NCBI GenBank assembly: GCA_013375405.1
Contig: JABXJU010000002.1
Span: forward strand, 1 to 62,590
Source of the DNA: Candidatus Helarchaeota archaeon
Lineage (GTDB): Archaea; Asgardarchaeota; Lokiarchaeia; Helarchaeales; HEL-GB-A
Direction: 5' to 3'
DNA length: 62,590 nucleotides
Position numbers and translations under genes: made by a program. This document shows, piece after piece, positions 8,487 through 16,541 of this stretch. The first letter of the stretch is position 1. Each line of letters starts with the position of its first letter. Below the pieces are notes generated by a model that saw only the letters and a program-made list of their open reading frames with translations, searched no databases and had not been told where the DNA came from.

Positions 8487-8756
8487 ATGAAAATTGAATT
8501 ATCAGAAATTAGTGAAAGAGTTGGAGATCCAGGAGATTTTCTCAGTGTTGATCATGAAAAATGTGTTGGTTGCGGTAATTGCGTTAAAATTTGCATAGTA
8601 AATATATGGAGAATGCGTGGCGGGTTGGCGTATATTGCGGATGATTATAAGGAGAAATGTCTTGAATGTGGTGGATGTTGGCAGGTGTGTGATGCCGAAG
8701 CGGTAAATTTCAAGTATCCAGCTGGAGGAACGGGAGTCGTTTATAAAAAAGGTTGA
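8487..8756 (+). CDS. FixX-type 2[4Fe-4S] ferredoxin, copy 1
   Basis: An 89-residue ferredoxin with two complete CxxCxxCxxxC motifs, at C26/C29/C32/C36 and C58/C61/C64/C68. It ends with YPAGGTGVVYKKG, which is the FixX ending (YPrGGfGV.y..G). FixX proteins act with FixC-type flavoproteins; in some archaea a neighbouring ferredoxin supplies electrons to geranylgeranyl reductase. It directly follows the flavoprotein (3-base gap) and precedes the second flavoprotein (12-base gap). It differs from copy 2 at only four residues, all conservative (E4D, V21I, R42K, V73I in copy-1 numbering). The two ferredoxins are therefore probably interchangeable while their flavoprotein partners have diverged. Confidence 0.92.
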   Translation: MKIELSEISERVGDPGDFLSVDHEKCVGCGNCVKICIVNIWRMRGGLAYIADDYKEKCLECGGCWQVCDAEAVNFKYPAGGTGVVYKKG

Positions 8757-8768
8757 GAGGTTGATATC

Positions 8769-10160
8769 ATGAGTGAATACGATTTAATTGTAGTGGGAGC
8801 GGGTCCCGGCGGATCAATCGCTGCCAAGATCGGGGCTGAAAAAGGTCTAAAAACGATTTTTATTGAACGTGGACGAGTTCCCGGTGAAAAAAATTCAAGT
8901 GGATGCGGATTAGGCCCTAGAATATGGCGAGATTTTCCTGAACTGATGAAAGATTTTATCGGAAATCCTACACTTCCATCTCAAAGACCGGCAAAATTAA
9001 TCTATTCCCATTTTGTCGATGAAACTCATCGACTCCGCTATACGGAGGCATGGGGTCCGAGCGATAGCGTGACTTATTGGCCTGCCAAGGAATGGATCGT
9101 GATGGCGTGTTATCGATCAGACTTTGACCCGTGGTTGGCTGAATTCGCGACTGGGGCTGGTGCGGAATTAAAAACTTCAACCTTGGTAATCGATCTTTTG
9201 AAAGATGAGAAAGGTAAAGTTTGTGGTGTCGTGACGGATAAAGGAGAAAAAATCAAGGGAAAAGTGGTGATTGGTGCCGATGGGGTCGTTTCAACTGTTT
9301 CGCGATTATCGGGATTACAATATAAATGGGGTAAAAGTGCAGTAACGATAGTTCCCCAGATTGATTTTAAGGCCGATCCGAAGAAAATTGACAAGGTTCT
9401 AGGAGACGCTTGTAGTGGAATTTGGGCCGGAACTGACTTTCCAGCAGCATATCAAGTTTGGTTCCATGATGGAATGCATATCGGTTTTGGTAATTGGCTT
9501 GGCTGGTATGTCGAGAAAAAAAATCCGATGAGTTATATGAATACTATAATAAATATCCCACATTTCCGAAAACTCTGTGAGTTAACCGATGCAAAACCAA
9601 GAGAAATACAAGTACATTTATTGCCATGGACGTGGAATCCGGTGAAAACTCATACCGATAATGTCATACTCGTAGGAGACGCAGCAGGTTTCCCATGTCC
9701 GCTAGAAGCTGAGGGTGTGTATCCCGCGATGATTACCGCCAAACTCGCGGTGGAGACGGCGGCAAAATGTATTGCCAATGGTGATACCTCGAAACGGGCT
9801 TTCGATGCGTATGATGATGCATGGAAAATATCATCCGTTGGAATTGAATTCAAGGGTGGTCGGTCACTGGCTGAATTATGGCGGGCTTCAATGTTCGATC
9901 TTGACGCTATGAAGTGGCTTGTACCTTTTTATCATGAAGTAAAAGGAGCAATCGGAGATTGGTCACAGCCGCATATAGTTCGCATTCGTGAAATATTAGC
10001 TGAATTACGGAAATATATTCCTAAATTATTACCATTCGCCCTGAGTTATGTGGTCCCATTACTATCCGATGTTTTTGAAGACGATGTCGAAGCAATCCCA
10101 CAAATCGAATCAATGATCCGTAAAATGATGCCTAAAAAGAAAAAAAATAAAGTGAGTTGA
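8769..10160 (+). CDS. FixC / geranylgeranyl reductase-family flavoprotein, copy 2
   Basis: A 463-residue paralogue of the protein at 7098-8483, with the same landmarks: VGAGPGGSIAA, NSSGCGLGP, CYRSDFDPWLA, VGDAAGFPCPLEAEGVYPAM. The first 60 and the FAD-binding residues are nearly identical between the copies. The segment around residues 65-115 differs strongly (copy 1 reads around CEIYVLRWIDMNG, copy 2 around AKLIYSHFVDETH), as does part of the middle. In this fold those segments line the substrate pocket, so the copies probably act on different substrates with the same ferredoxin type. The start follows GAGAGG by seven bases. The gene overlaps or abuts the second ferredoxin. Confidence 0.85.
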   Translation: MSEYDLIVVGAGPGGSIAAKIGAEKGLKTIFIERGRVPGEKNSSGCGLGPRIWRDFPELMKDFIGNPTLPSQRPAKLIYSHFVDETHRLRYTEAWGPSDSVTYWPAKEWIVMACYRSDFDPWLAEFATGAGAELKTSTLVIDLLKDEKGKVCGVVTDKGEKIKGKVVIGADGVVSTVSRLSGLQYKWGKSAVTIVPQIDFKADPKKIDKVLGDACSGIWAGTDFPAAYQVWFHDGMHIGFGNWLGWYVEKKNPMSYMNTIINIPHFRKLCELTDAKPREIQVHLLPWTWNPVKTHTDNVILVGDAAGFPCPLEAEGVYPAMITAKLAVETAAKCIANGDTSKRAFDAYDDAWKISSVGIEFKGGRSLAELWRASMFDLDAMKWLVPFYHEVKGAIGDWSQPHIVRIREILAELRKYIPKLLPFALSYVVPLLSDVFEDDVEAIPQIESMIRKMMPKKKKNKVS

Positions 10161-10165
10161 AAAAA

Positions 10166-10435
10166 ATGAAAATTGACCTGTCAGAAATTAGTGAACGAGT
10201 TGGAGATCCGGGAGATTTCCTTAGTATTGACCATGAGAAATGCGTTGGTTGTGGTAATTGCGTTAAAATTTGTATAGTAAATATATGGAAAATGCGGGGC
10301 GGGTTGGCGTATATAGCAGATGATTACAAGGAAAAATGTCTTGAATGCGGTGGATGTTGGCAAGTATGTGACGCCGAAGCGATAAACTTCAAATATCCAG
10401 CTGGAGGAACGGGAGTCGTTTATAAAAAAGGTTAA
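10166..10435 (+). CDS. FixX-type 2[4Fe-4S] ferredoxin, copy 2
   Basis: A second 89-residue ferredoxin with the same eight cysteines and the same YPAGGTGVVYKKG ending as copy 1. I chose the ATG at 10166 because the protein then begins MKIDLSEIS, exactly like copy 1. An upstream TTG at 10157, overlapping the stop of the flavoprotein, would add three residues and is less likely. It closes the tandem flavoprotein/ferredoxin duplication. An 85-base AT-rich gap with a run of T (about 10447-10461) separates it from the next gene, so a transcription end may lie here. Confidence 0.9.
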   Translation: MKIDLSEISERVGDPGDFLSIDHEKCVGCGNCVKICIVNIWKMRGGLAYIADDYKEKCLECGGCWQVCDAEAINFKYPAGGTGVVYKKG

Positions 10436-10446
10436 TATCGAATTAT

Positions 10447-10463
10447 TTTTGTTTTTTTTTTTC
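10447..10463 (+). terminator. Possible T-rich archaeal transcription terminator
   Basis: A tract of T interrupted by one G follows the second ferredoxin gene by about ten bases. Archaeal RNA polymerase often stops at such tracts without a hairpin. It would separate the flavoprotein/ferredoxin unit from the following oxidase genes. This is weak evidence in an AT-rich genome. Confidence 0.35.
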
Positions 10464-10520
10464 TAATCTTATAAAACCGTTTATTTTTTTCATGAATAAT
10501 TAAAAAGGAGAATAATAAAA

Positions 10521-12011
10521 TTGACAAATGAAATATTTATTGAATTAAAATCAATTTTTCCTGATGAAAATATTTCTAATGATCCACAAATTCTCGAGCA
10601 ATACAAATCTGATGTGAGTTTGGGGTTTGTTGAACCAAAATTACCAGAATATGTTGTTTGGCCCGAAAATATTAGACACGTTCAACAATTAGTTCAAATG
10701 GCAAATAAATATTCTCTAGCATTAGTTCCAACAAGTTCAGAACCTCCAAGATTCCACGGTACAAGTGTCCCTAAAAAGGATAACGCTATTATTGTGGATT
10801 TTACAAAAATGAAAAAGATATTGAATATCGATCCGAAAAATCGTGGAGTAATGTTAGAGCCCGGAGTTAATTTCGAGGAATTCATTGCAGAAGCTAAAAA
10901 AGCTAAATTAAGACCTCATTTACCCTTATATCCATATGCTAAAAAATCAGTCGTAGGGGCTGCTTTGGATAGGGAACCCGTATTAATACCTAAATACCAC
11001 TGGGATATAGCAGATCCGTTATTATGCACAGAATTGGTATTTGGGACAGGAAACATGTTTCGTACCGGAGCTGCTGCAGGCCCTGGTAATTTAACCCAAC
11101 AAAGAGAATCAGGAGGCGCACAGAAAAATCCCATGGGTCCAACTCAATTTAGTCCCTTTCGAATTGTACAAGGATCTCAAGGAACTATTGCGTTGGTAAC
11201 TTGGGCTACTCTTAAGGTTCAACGTGCCATTGACCTGAGAAAAGTGTTTTACGTAACCTCAGATACACTAGGACCAAATTTTGGTTTTATTTACGAAGCT
11301 CTCAAATATCGTTTAGGGGATGAGCTTTTTATTTTGAATAATCTTAATCTTGCAGTTATGCTTGAGAAAGATCCAGTAAGTATAGAAAAATTACGCGATA
11401 AATTACCAAATTGGATTGGAATAATATCTCTTACTGGAACAGGTAAATTAGCGCAAGAGAAAATAGAGTGGCAAGAAGGAGATATATCTGAATATGCGGA
11501 GAAATTTGCGGTAGAATTAAAAACGAACCTCCCAGATGTTTCAAATGATGCAGTGCGAAAAATAATGGAAGAAGCTGCACCAATGCCATGGCGACTGAAA
11601 TATAAGGGAGGATGCGACGATATTTTCTTTGTTTCTACATTAGACAAGACTCCAGAGTATCATAATATAATGTGGGAGACTGCAGAACAAGAAAAGTTTA
11701 ATACATCAAATATTGGAGTATATCTCCAGCCAATGGTTCAAGGTTGTAATGTACACTGTGAATTTGATTTATTTTTTGATCCCAATAATGAGAAAGACTG
11801 TAAAATAACTAGAAACACCTTAATAAAATCAAGCCGAGCCTTAATTAACAACGGGGCATTTTTCAACCGCCCCTTTGGAATTTGGGCGGATATGATCTAT
11901 TCAAAAATACAACCTTTGGTCGTCCAATCTATGCAAAAGGTAAAAAACATTTTCGATCCAAAGAATGTTCTCAATCCAGGAGCACTTTGTTTTAAGGAGG
12001 GTTCTCAATAA
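10521..12011 (+). CDS. FAD-linked oxidase, GlcD/lactate dehydrogenase-like (VAO/PCMH fold)
   Basis: A 496-residue protein of the VAO/PCMH flavoprotein type. Residues 40-230 look like the FAD-binding module: YVVWPENIRHVQQLVQMANK, a Pro/Ser-rich FAD loop (TSSEPPRFHG), IVDFTKMKKIL, VMLEPGV, and a glycine-rich stretch (GTGNMFRTGAAAGPG). The C-terminus (FDPKNVLNPGALCF) is the ending usual for GlcD-type enzymes. It starts with TTG at 10521 behind AAAAGGAG. The stop codon overlaps the start of the iron-sulfur gene by one base, so the two products almost certainly work together. GlcD/GlcF-type pairs oxidise 2-hydroxy acids and pass electrons to quinone or other carriers. The substrate here is unknown, and the FAD loop is atypical. 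Confidence 0.82.
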   Translation: MTNEIFIELKSIFPDENISNDPQILEQYKSDVSLGFVEPKLPEYVVWPENIRHVQQLVQMANKYSLALVPTSSEPPRFHGTSVPKKDNAIIVDFTKMKKILNIDPKNRGVMLEPGVNFEEFIAEAKKAKLRPHLPLYPYAKKSVVGAALDREPVLIPKYHWDIADPLLCTELVFGTGNMFRTGAAAGPGNLTQQRESGGAQKNPMGPTQFSPFRIVQGSQGTIALVTWATLKVQRAIDLRKVFYVTSDTLGPNFGFIYEALKYRLGDELFILNNLNLAVMLEKDPVSIEKLRDKLPNWIGIISLTGTGKLAQEKIEWQEGDISEYAEKFAVELKTNLPDVSNDAVRKIMEEAAPMPWRLKYKGGCDDIFFVSTLDKTPEYHNIMWETAEQEKFNTSNIGVYLQPMVQGCNVHCEFDLFFDPNNEKDCKITRNTLIKSSRALINNGAFFNRPFGIWADMIYSKIQPLVVQSMQKVKNIFDPKNVLNPGALCFKEGSQ

Positions 12012-13276
12012 TGCCGTTAGAAGATTATCGGGACATTATGGAAAGATGTATACGTTGTTCCTTGTGCAAGTGGATCCCGCAAATCCAAATAAAAAGCCAA
12101 AGATTTGCAACAATCTGTCCTTCTATCGAGGAATTTAATTTTCACAACTATTCAGGTGGAGGCAGAATGATCACGGGATTGGCTCTATTGGTGAAAAAGA
12201 TACCGTTCAACGAAAAATTACTGGAAGTTGTATATACATGTACTGAATGTGGTGGTTGTGATGTATCTTGCAAAAATCTCAACGATTTGGAACCGCTAGA
12301 GGTAATCCAAGAACTTAGAGAAGAATTGGTCAAGAAAGGTTATGGTCCTCTACCAAAACAACAAAAATATGCTGAGAATGCATTAAAAGTTCATAATCCT
12401 TATGGTGATCCTCACGAAGAGAGGTTTAATTGGCTTCCTGATAAAGTCAAATTGACACCTGGCGCTGAAATTGGTTATTTTATCGGGTGTACCTCATCAT
12501 ATCGAAGACAAGAATTAGCTAGGGCCACTGTTAAAGTTTTTAATCAGATTGGAGTCGAATTTACGATTTTGAGTCCAGACGAATTTTGCTGTGGTTCACC
12601 TTTATATCGCGTTGGTGAAGTGGAAAAGGCGAAAGAGTTAATGAGAGAAAATATTGAAAGAATTAAAAAAGCGGGCATAAAAATACTAATTACCAGTTGT
12701 GCAGGATGTTATGCCATGTTTAAGGCTGAATATCCTAAAGTTATGGGCGAGGACTTACCATTTAAAGTTTTACACACATCGGAATTAATTGAGAATCTCC
12801 TTAACGAGGGAAAAATACAATTCACCAAGAAAGTTCCAATGACTGTAACATACCATGATCCGTGCCATCTTGGACGAGGTTCTGAGCCATATCCGAAATG
12901 GGAGGGTAAAATCGTTGAAGTAGTACCTTTAATTAAGATACCTATGCCCCCTAAACCCAAGCGTCAAGGAACATTTGGTATATATGTGGCACCCCGGAAT
13001 GTCTTGAAAAAAATCCCCGGAATTAAATTAATCGAGATGGAACGTAATTGCGAATATGCCTATTGTTGTGGTGCTGGAGGAGGAGTTAAGGCACAATTCC
13101 CAGAGTTTGCGCTTAATACGTCAAAACGGAGAATCGAAGAAGCGATTGCAACTGAAGCTTCCACACTTATTTCATGTTGTCCATTCTGTAAAACGAATTT
13201 ACAGGAAGGGATAGATGCCTTAAAATCAGACATGAAGTTTTATGATTTAATAGAATTAGTAGAAAGGGCTTTATGA
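12011..13276 (+). CDS. Iron-sulfur (GlcF/HdrD-like) oxidoreductase subunit with CCG domains
   Basis: A 421-residue protein. The N-terminal region has a first cluster motif CIRCSLC with a distant CP (residues about 13-37), followed by a canonical CTECGGCDVSC. Two cysteine-rich CCG domains follow: GCTSSYRR...CCGSPLYR...SCAGCYAMF, and HDPCHLGRG...CCGAGGG...SCCPFCK. This is the layout of GlcF, LldE-like and HdrD proteins, which take electrons from a flavin subunit and pass them to membrane quinones, methanophenazine or a disulfide. No membrane segment is seen. The start overlaps the upstream flavoprotein stop (TAATG), with AAGGAGGG before it. The first cluster motif has unusual spacing to its last cysteine. 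Confidence 0.88.
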   Translation: MPLEDYRDIMERCIRCSLCKWIPQIQIKSQRFATICPSIEEFNFHNYSGGGRMITGLALLVKKIPFNEKLLEVVYTCTECGGCDVSCKNLNDLEPLEVIQELREELVKKGYGPLPKQQKYAENALKVHNPYGDPHEERFNWLPDKVKLTPGAEIGYFIGCTSSYRRQELARATVKVFNQIGVEFTILSPDEFCCGSPLYRVGEVEKAKELMRENIERIKKAGIKILITSCAGCYAMFKAEYPKVMGEDLPFKVLHTSELIENLLNEGKIQFTKKVPMTVTYHDPCHLGRGSEPYPKWEGKIVEVVPLIKIPMPPKPKRQGTFGIYVAPRNVLKKIPGIKLIEMERNCEYAYCCGAGGGVKAQFPEFALNTSKRRIEEAIATEASTLISCCPFCKTNLQEGIDALKSDMKFYDLIELVERAL

Positions 13277-13289
13277 AAGAGGAGATACG

Positions 13290-14888
13290 TTGGAATTAGA
13301 CCAGGATATCTACAACGACCTTGCAAATATCGTTGGAGAAAAAAATATATCCAAAGACCCTGTTATCACAGTTAATTACGCCTATAGCTTTGGCAGTGAA
13401 ATTCTCTGTGAAAGATTTGGAATCGAAAAGAGCAATTTTGCATATGCTCCTTTAGCAGTTATTTTACCCGGAAGCACAGCTGAAATCCAAAAAGTCGTGA
13501 AGCTAATCCATGAGAGGGGATTAAAATTTAAAGCCCAATCCACTGGTCTTGGTCCATGGAACAACGTTTCTTCAGAAGATGTGATAATTCTAGATCTAAA
13601 AAGGATGGACAAGATCCGGAAAATTGATGCTAAAAACTTATATTGTGTTGTTGAACCATACGTCACCGGGGCGACATTACAAGCCGAATTGCTGAAATTA
13701 GATTTAAATACGCATATGCCAGGTGCAGGTCCTCAAGTCTCACCACTTGCGAGTTCGACTTCAATGTTTGGACCCGGGTTCACATCGGACGTTACGGGTT
13801 ATAGTGCTCGAAACGTGTTGGGTGTAGAATGGGTATTACCTGATGGCGATCTTATTAAACTCGGGGCATTAGGGTTAGAGAATAAGCCAGATTGGTTTTG
13901 TGGCGATGGTCCAGGGTTTAGTCTCAGAGGAGTGATGCGAGGCGCTTCAGGAGCAAAGAGTGGGCTTGGAGTGTTCACAGCATGTGCATTAAAAATATTC
14001 CCCTATCCATGTGATCCCAAATGGAATATCTCAGGGGTGTCACCAAATTATGAATTTGAAATCCCCAATTATATGGAATTTCATATCATAGACTATCGGG
14101 ATTTTGATACTCTGGAGCATGCATTATATCGTTTCACAGAAGAAGAAATTGGATTTATGGTGAATTATTCTTCAGGAATGGCGATTGCAGCAATATTTTC
14201 GAGAGACCGCGCAGATTTAATTAGAAAAGCCACTAAATACCTCGTATTACGGAAACCTATTTGTTTATTAATTTGTGCAAGAAGCAAACGTGAATTCAAA
14301 TATAAACAAAAAATTGTCGCACATATAGTTGAAGAAACTAATGGGAAAGATATGACTGCGAAGGGGAGAATTGTCCCAAGGTCTCAATGTTACGTAGAAG
14401 CACTCCGGAGCATGCTTGGAATTCATGCATTTTTAGCAAGTGGGGCATTCACCTCTGCCTTTGGAGGTATGGATTCCATTGGAGTAACCATAACTATGGC
14501 AAAATTAAACATCCCAATAAAAATGGAATATATCAAGAAAAAACAGCTTGCTGATGATGGGGGCGAGGGGATTTGGTTACAATCTTATGAGTTTGGGCAT
14601 TATGCCCATGCGGAAATGCCTAGCATGTACGACAAGCTCAACCCTGAATCAAAACAGGGAATGCGCGAATATGTTATGAGAACTAACCAACTCATATTTA
14701 ATAAGGCTTTAAACATACCTTTTTCAGTTGATGGTGATATGATGCATGACATCTGGGGTCCGCAAACTTGCAATTATCATGTTTGGCTGCGTAAGATAAA
14801 AGAAGCCTTTGATCCAAACAATACCTCCGATTCTGGGTTCTATATTTCGCCTTCAGCAGCCCTTAAGAAGAAAAAAAAGAGAAATTAG
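13290..14888 (+). CDS. FAD-linked oxidase (VAO/PCMH, 4-cresol dehydrogenase-like), tandem copy 1
   Basis: A 532-residue VAO-type flavoprotein. The FAD module covers residues 50-240: VILPGSTAEIQKVVKLIHERG, an unusual FAD loop TGLGPWNNVSSEDVIILDL, YCVVEPYV, then HMPGAGPQVSPLAS and GYSARNVLGVEWVLPDGD. A conserved GDGPGFSLRGVMRG stretch follows, and the C-terminus has FDPNNTSDSGFYISP, as in VAO enzymes. The long cap domain and the ending are closer to vanillyl-alcohol oxidase or cresol dehydrogenase than to GlcD. Such enzymes oxidise alcohols, phenols or hydroxy acids. It starts with TTG behind AAGAGGAG, 13 bases after the iron-sulfur gene, so it may feed the same electron carrier. The substrate is unknown. 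Confidence 0.8.
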   Translation: MELDQDIYNDLANIVGEKNISKDPVITVNYAYSFGSEILCERFGIEKSNFAYAPLAVILPGSTAEIQKVVKLIHERGLKFKAQSTGLGPWNNVSSEDVIILDLKRMDKIRKIDAKNLYCVVEPYVTGATLQAELLKLDLNTHMPGAGPQVSPLASSTSMFGPGFTSDVTGYSARNVLGVEWVLPDGDLIKLGALGLENKPDWFCGDGPGFSLRGVMRGASGAKSGLGVFTACALKIFPYPCDPKWNISGVSPNYEFEIPNYMEFHIIDYRDFDTLEHALYRFTEEEIGFMVNYSSGMAIAAIFSRDRADLIRKATKYLVLRKPICLLICARSKREFKYKQKIVAHIVEETNGKDMTAKGRIVPRSQCYVEALRSMLGIHAFLASGAFTSAFGGMDSIGVTITMAKLNIPIKMEYIKKKQLADDGGEGIWLQSYEFGHYAHAEMPSMYDKLNPESKQGMREYVMRTNQLIFNKALNIPFSVDGDMMHDIWGPQTCNYHVWLRKIKEAFDPNNTSDSGFYISPSAALKKKKKRN

Positions 14889-14899
14889 GGAGTTGAATC

Positions 14900-16501
14900 A
14901 TGGAATTAGATGATAACATTTTTAATGAATTCGTAAAAATCGTGGGCGAAAAACATGCTTCAAAAGATCCTGTAATTACACAAGCGTATGGATTCAATTG
15001 GTGCAATGAACTTGTTAATGTAAGAAAGGGAAAGGAAGCAAGCATGTTTGTAGATGCCCCTATAGCCGTATTATTACCTAGGAGCACCGAGGAAGTTCAA
15101 AAGATCTTGAAATTAATTAATGAAGTAGGCTTAAAATTTAAAGCCCAATCCACGGGACTTGGACCTTGGAATTGTGTTTCCTCTGAGGATGTTGTAATTC
15201 TGGACCTACGACGAATGGATAAGATTAGAAAAATTGATGAAAAAAACATGTATTGTGTTGTTGAACCTTACGTGATTGGATCAACACTTCAAGCAGAATT
15301 AATTAAATTGAATTTAAATTGTCATATGCCCGGGGCTGGACCTCAAGTATCACCACTAGCAAGTGCAACATCAATGGCAGGACCTGGCTTCACGTCAAAT
15401 TTCACCGGCCATTCTGAAAGAAATGTATTGGGAGTTGAATGGATCTTGCCTAATGGGGAGCTTCTTAATGTTGGCTCATTAGGTTTAGAAACAAGATCAG
15501 ATTGGTTTTGTGGCGACGGACCTGGATTTAGCCTACGGGGGATAATGCGGGGACCAGCAGGAGCAAAAAGTGGGATCGGAGTATTTACAGCTGTTGCTAT
15601 AAAATTATATCCATATCCCGTCGAACCAAAATGGAAACTCAGTGGCATTTCTCCTAATTATGAGTTTGAAATCCCAAATTATATGGAATTACATTTTATA
15701 AGTTATCCAGATTGGGATTCATTAGAACATGCATTAAATAGATTCTCTGAAGAAGAAGTGGGATATCATGCTTATTTTACCTCAAACCTAGCAATTGGAG
15801 CAGTTTTATCCAATAGTGTAGATAATTTATTTCAAATGGCCTCATCAACCGCACGATTAAAAAAGCCGCTGATTCTTTTAATTTGTGCGAAAACTAAACG
15901 TGAATTTGAATACAAAAAGAAAGTTTTAGCTGCATTATTAGAAGAAACCAAAGGAAAAGATTTCAGTGCTAAAGGGAAAATTGTACCTACAAGCCTAACA
16001 TACGTTGAAGCATTACGAAGCGCTCTTGGGTTTCATGCATTTTTAATAACCGGTGCGTTTCAATCAACTTTCGGAGGAATGGATACTATCGGCTTAGCTT
16101 TTCAAATGGTAAAATCAAATATTACATTAAAAAAAGAATATATCGAGAAAAAACTACTTCCAAATGATCAGGGAGAAGGAGCTTGGTGTCAGGGCTATGA
16201 ACATGGCCATTATGCGCACATGGAGGCTCCAACACTCTATATTCCAAGTAATCCTGATTCAAGAAAAGGAATGGTAGAATATTCAACTAGAGCCGATGAC
16301 GTTGCTCTAGAGGAAAATTTGAATGTTCCATTCTTCATCGAAGGAGATGAAATGCATGATTTATGGGGGGCCCATTTATGCAATCACAATATTTGGCTTC
16401 GGAAAATAAAGGAAGCCTTTGATCCAAATAATACCGCCGATTCCGGGTTTTATATTTCAACCTCGAAAGAAATTAAGAAAAAAATTATAAATGAAATTTG
16501 A
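14900..16501 (+). CDS. FAD-linked oxidase (VAO/PCMH, 4-cresol dehydrogenase-like), tandem copy 2
   Basis: A 533-residue tandem paralogue of the gene at 13290-14888, 11 bases downstream. All blocks are kept: TGLGPWNCVSSEDVVILDL, HMPGAGPQVSPLA, HSERNVLGVEWILP, CGDGPGFSLRGIMRG, FDPNNTADSGFYIS. The copies differ most in the cap domain, for example in the segments following the FAD module and around residues 300-330. This suggests different substrates. ATG at 14900 follows GGGAGTTGAATC. The gene ends 41 bases before the convergent unknown gene at 16542, so it is the last gene of the island's plus-strand operon. Confidence 0.8.
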   Translation: MELDDNIFNEFVKIVGEKHASKDPVITQAYGFNWCNELVNVRKGKEASMFVDAPIAVLLPRSTEEVQKILKLINEVGLKFKAQSTGLGPWNCVSSEDVVILDLRRMDKIRKIDEKNMYCVVEPYVIGSTLQAELIKLNLNCHMPGAGPQVSPLASATSMAGPGFTSNFTGHSERNVLGVEWILPNGELLNVGSLGLETRSDWFCGDGPGFSLRGIMRGPAGAKSGIGVFTAVAIKLYPYPVEPKWKLSGISPNYEFEIPNYMELHFISYPDWDSLEHALNRFSEEEVGYHAYFTSNLAIGAVLSNSVDNLFQMASSTARLKKPLILLICAKTKREFEYKKKVLAALLEETKGKDFSAKGKIVPTSLTYVEALRSALGFHAFLITGAFQSTFGGMDTIGLAFQMVKSNITLKKEYIEKKLLPNDQGEGAWCQGYEHGHYAHMEAPTLYIPSNPDSRKGMVEYSTRADDVALEENLNVPFFIEGDEMHDLWGAHLCNHNIWLRKIKEAFDPNNTADSGFYISTSKEIKKKIINEI

Positions 16502-16541
16502 AAGAAATATTTTGCTTAATAAAAAGTAGAATAGAATTTGC

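Noticed and set aside
13290..16501. Alkylglycerone-phosphate synthase (ether lipid enzyme) as identity of the tandem FAD oxidases
   Set aside because: The VAO fold is shared, but the cap domain and the C-terminal FDPNNTxDSGFYIS segment fit cresol dehydrogenase/VAO-type oxidases better. I saw no motif special to the synthase.
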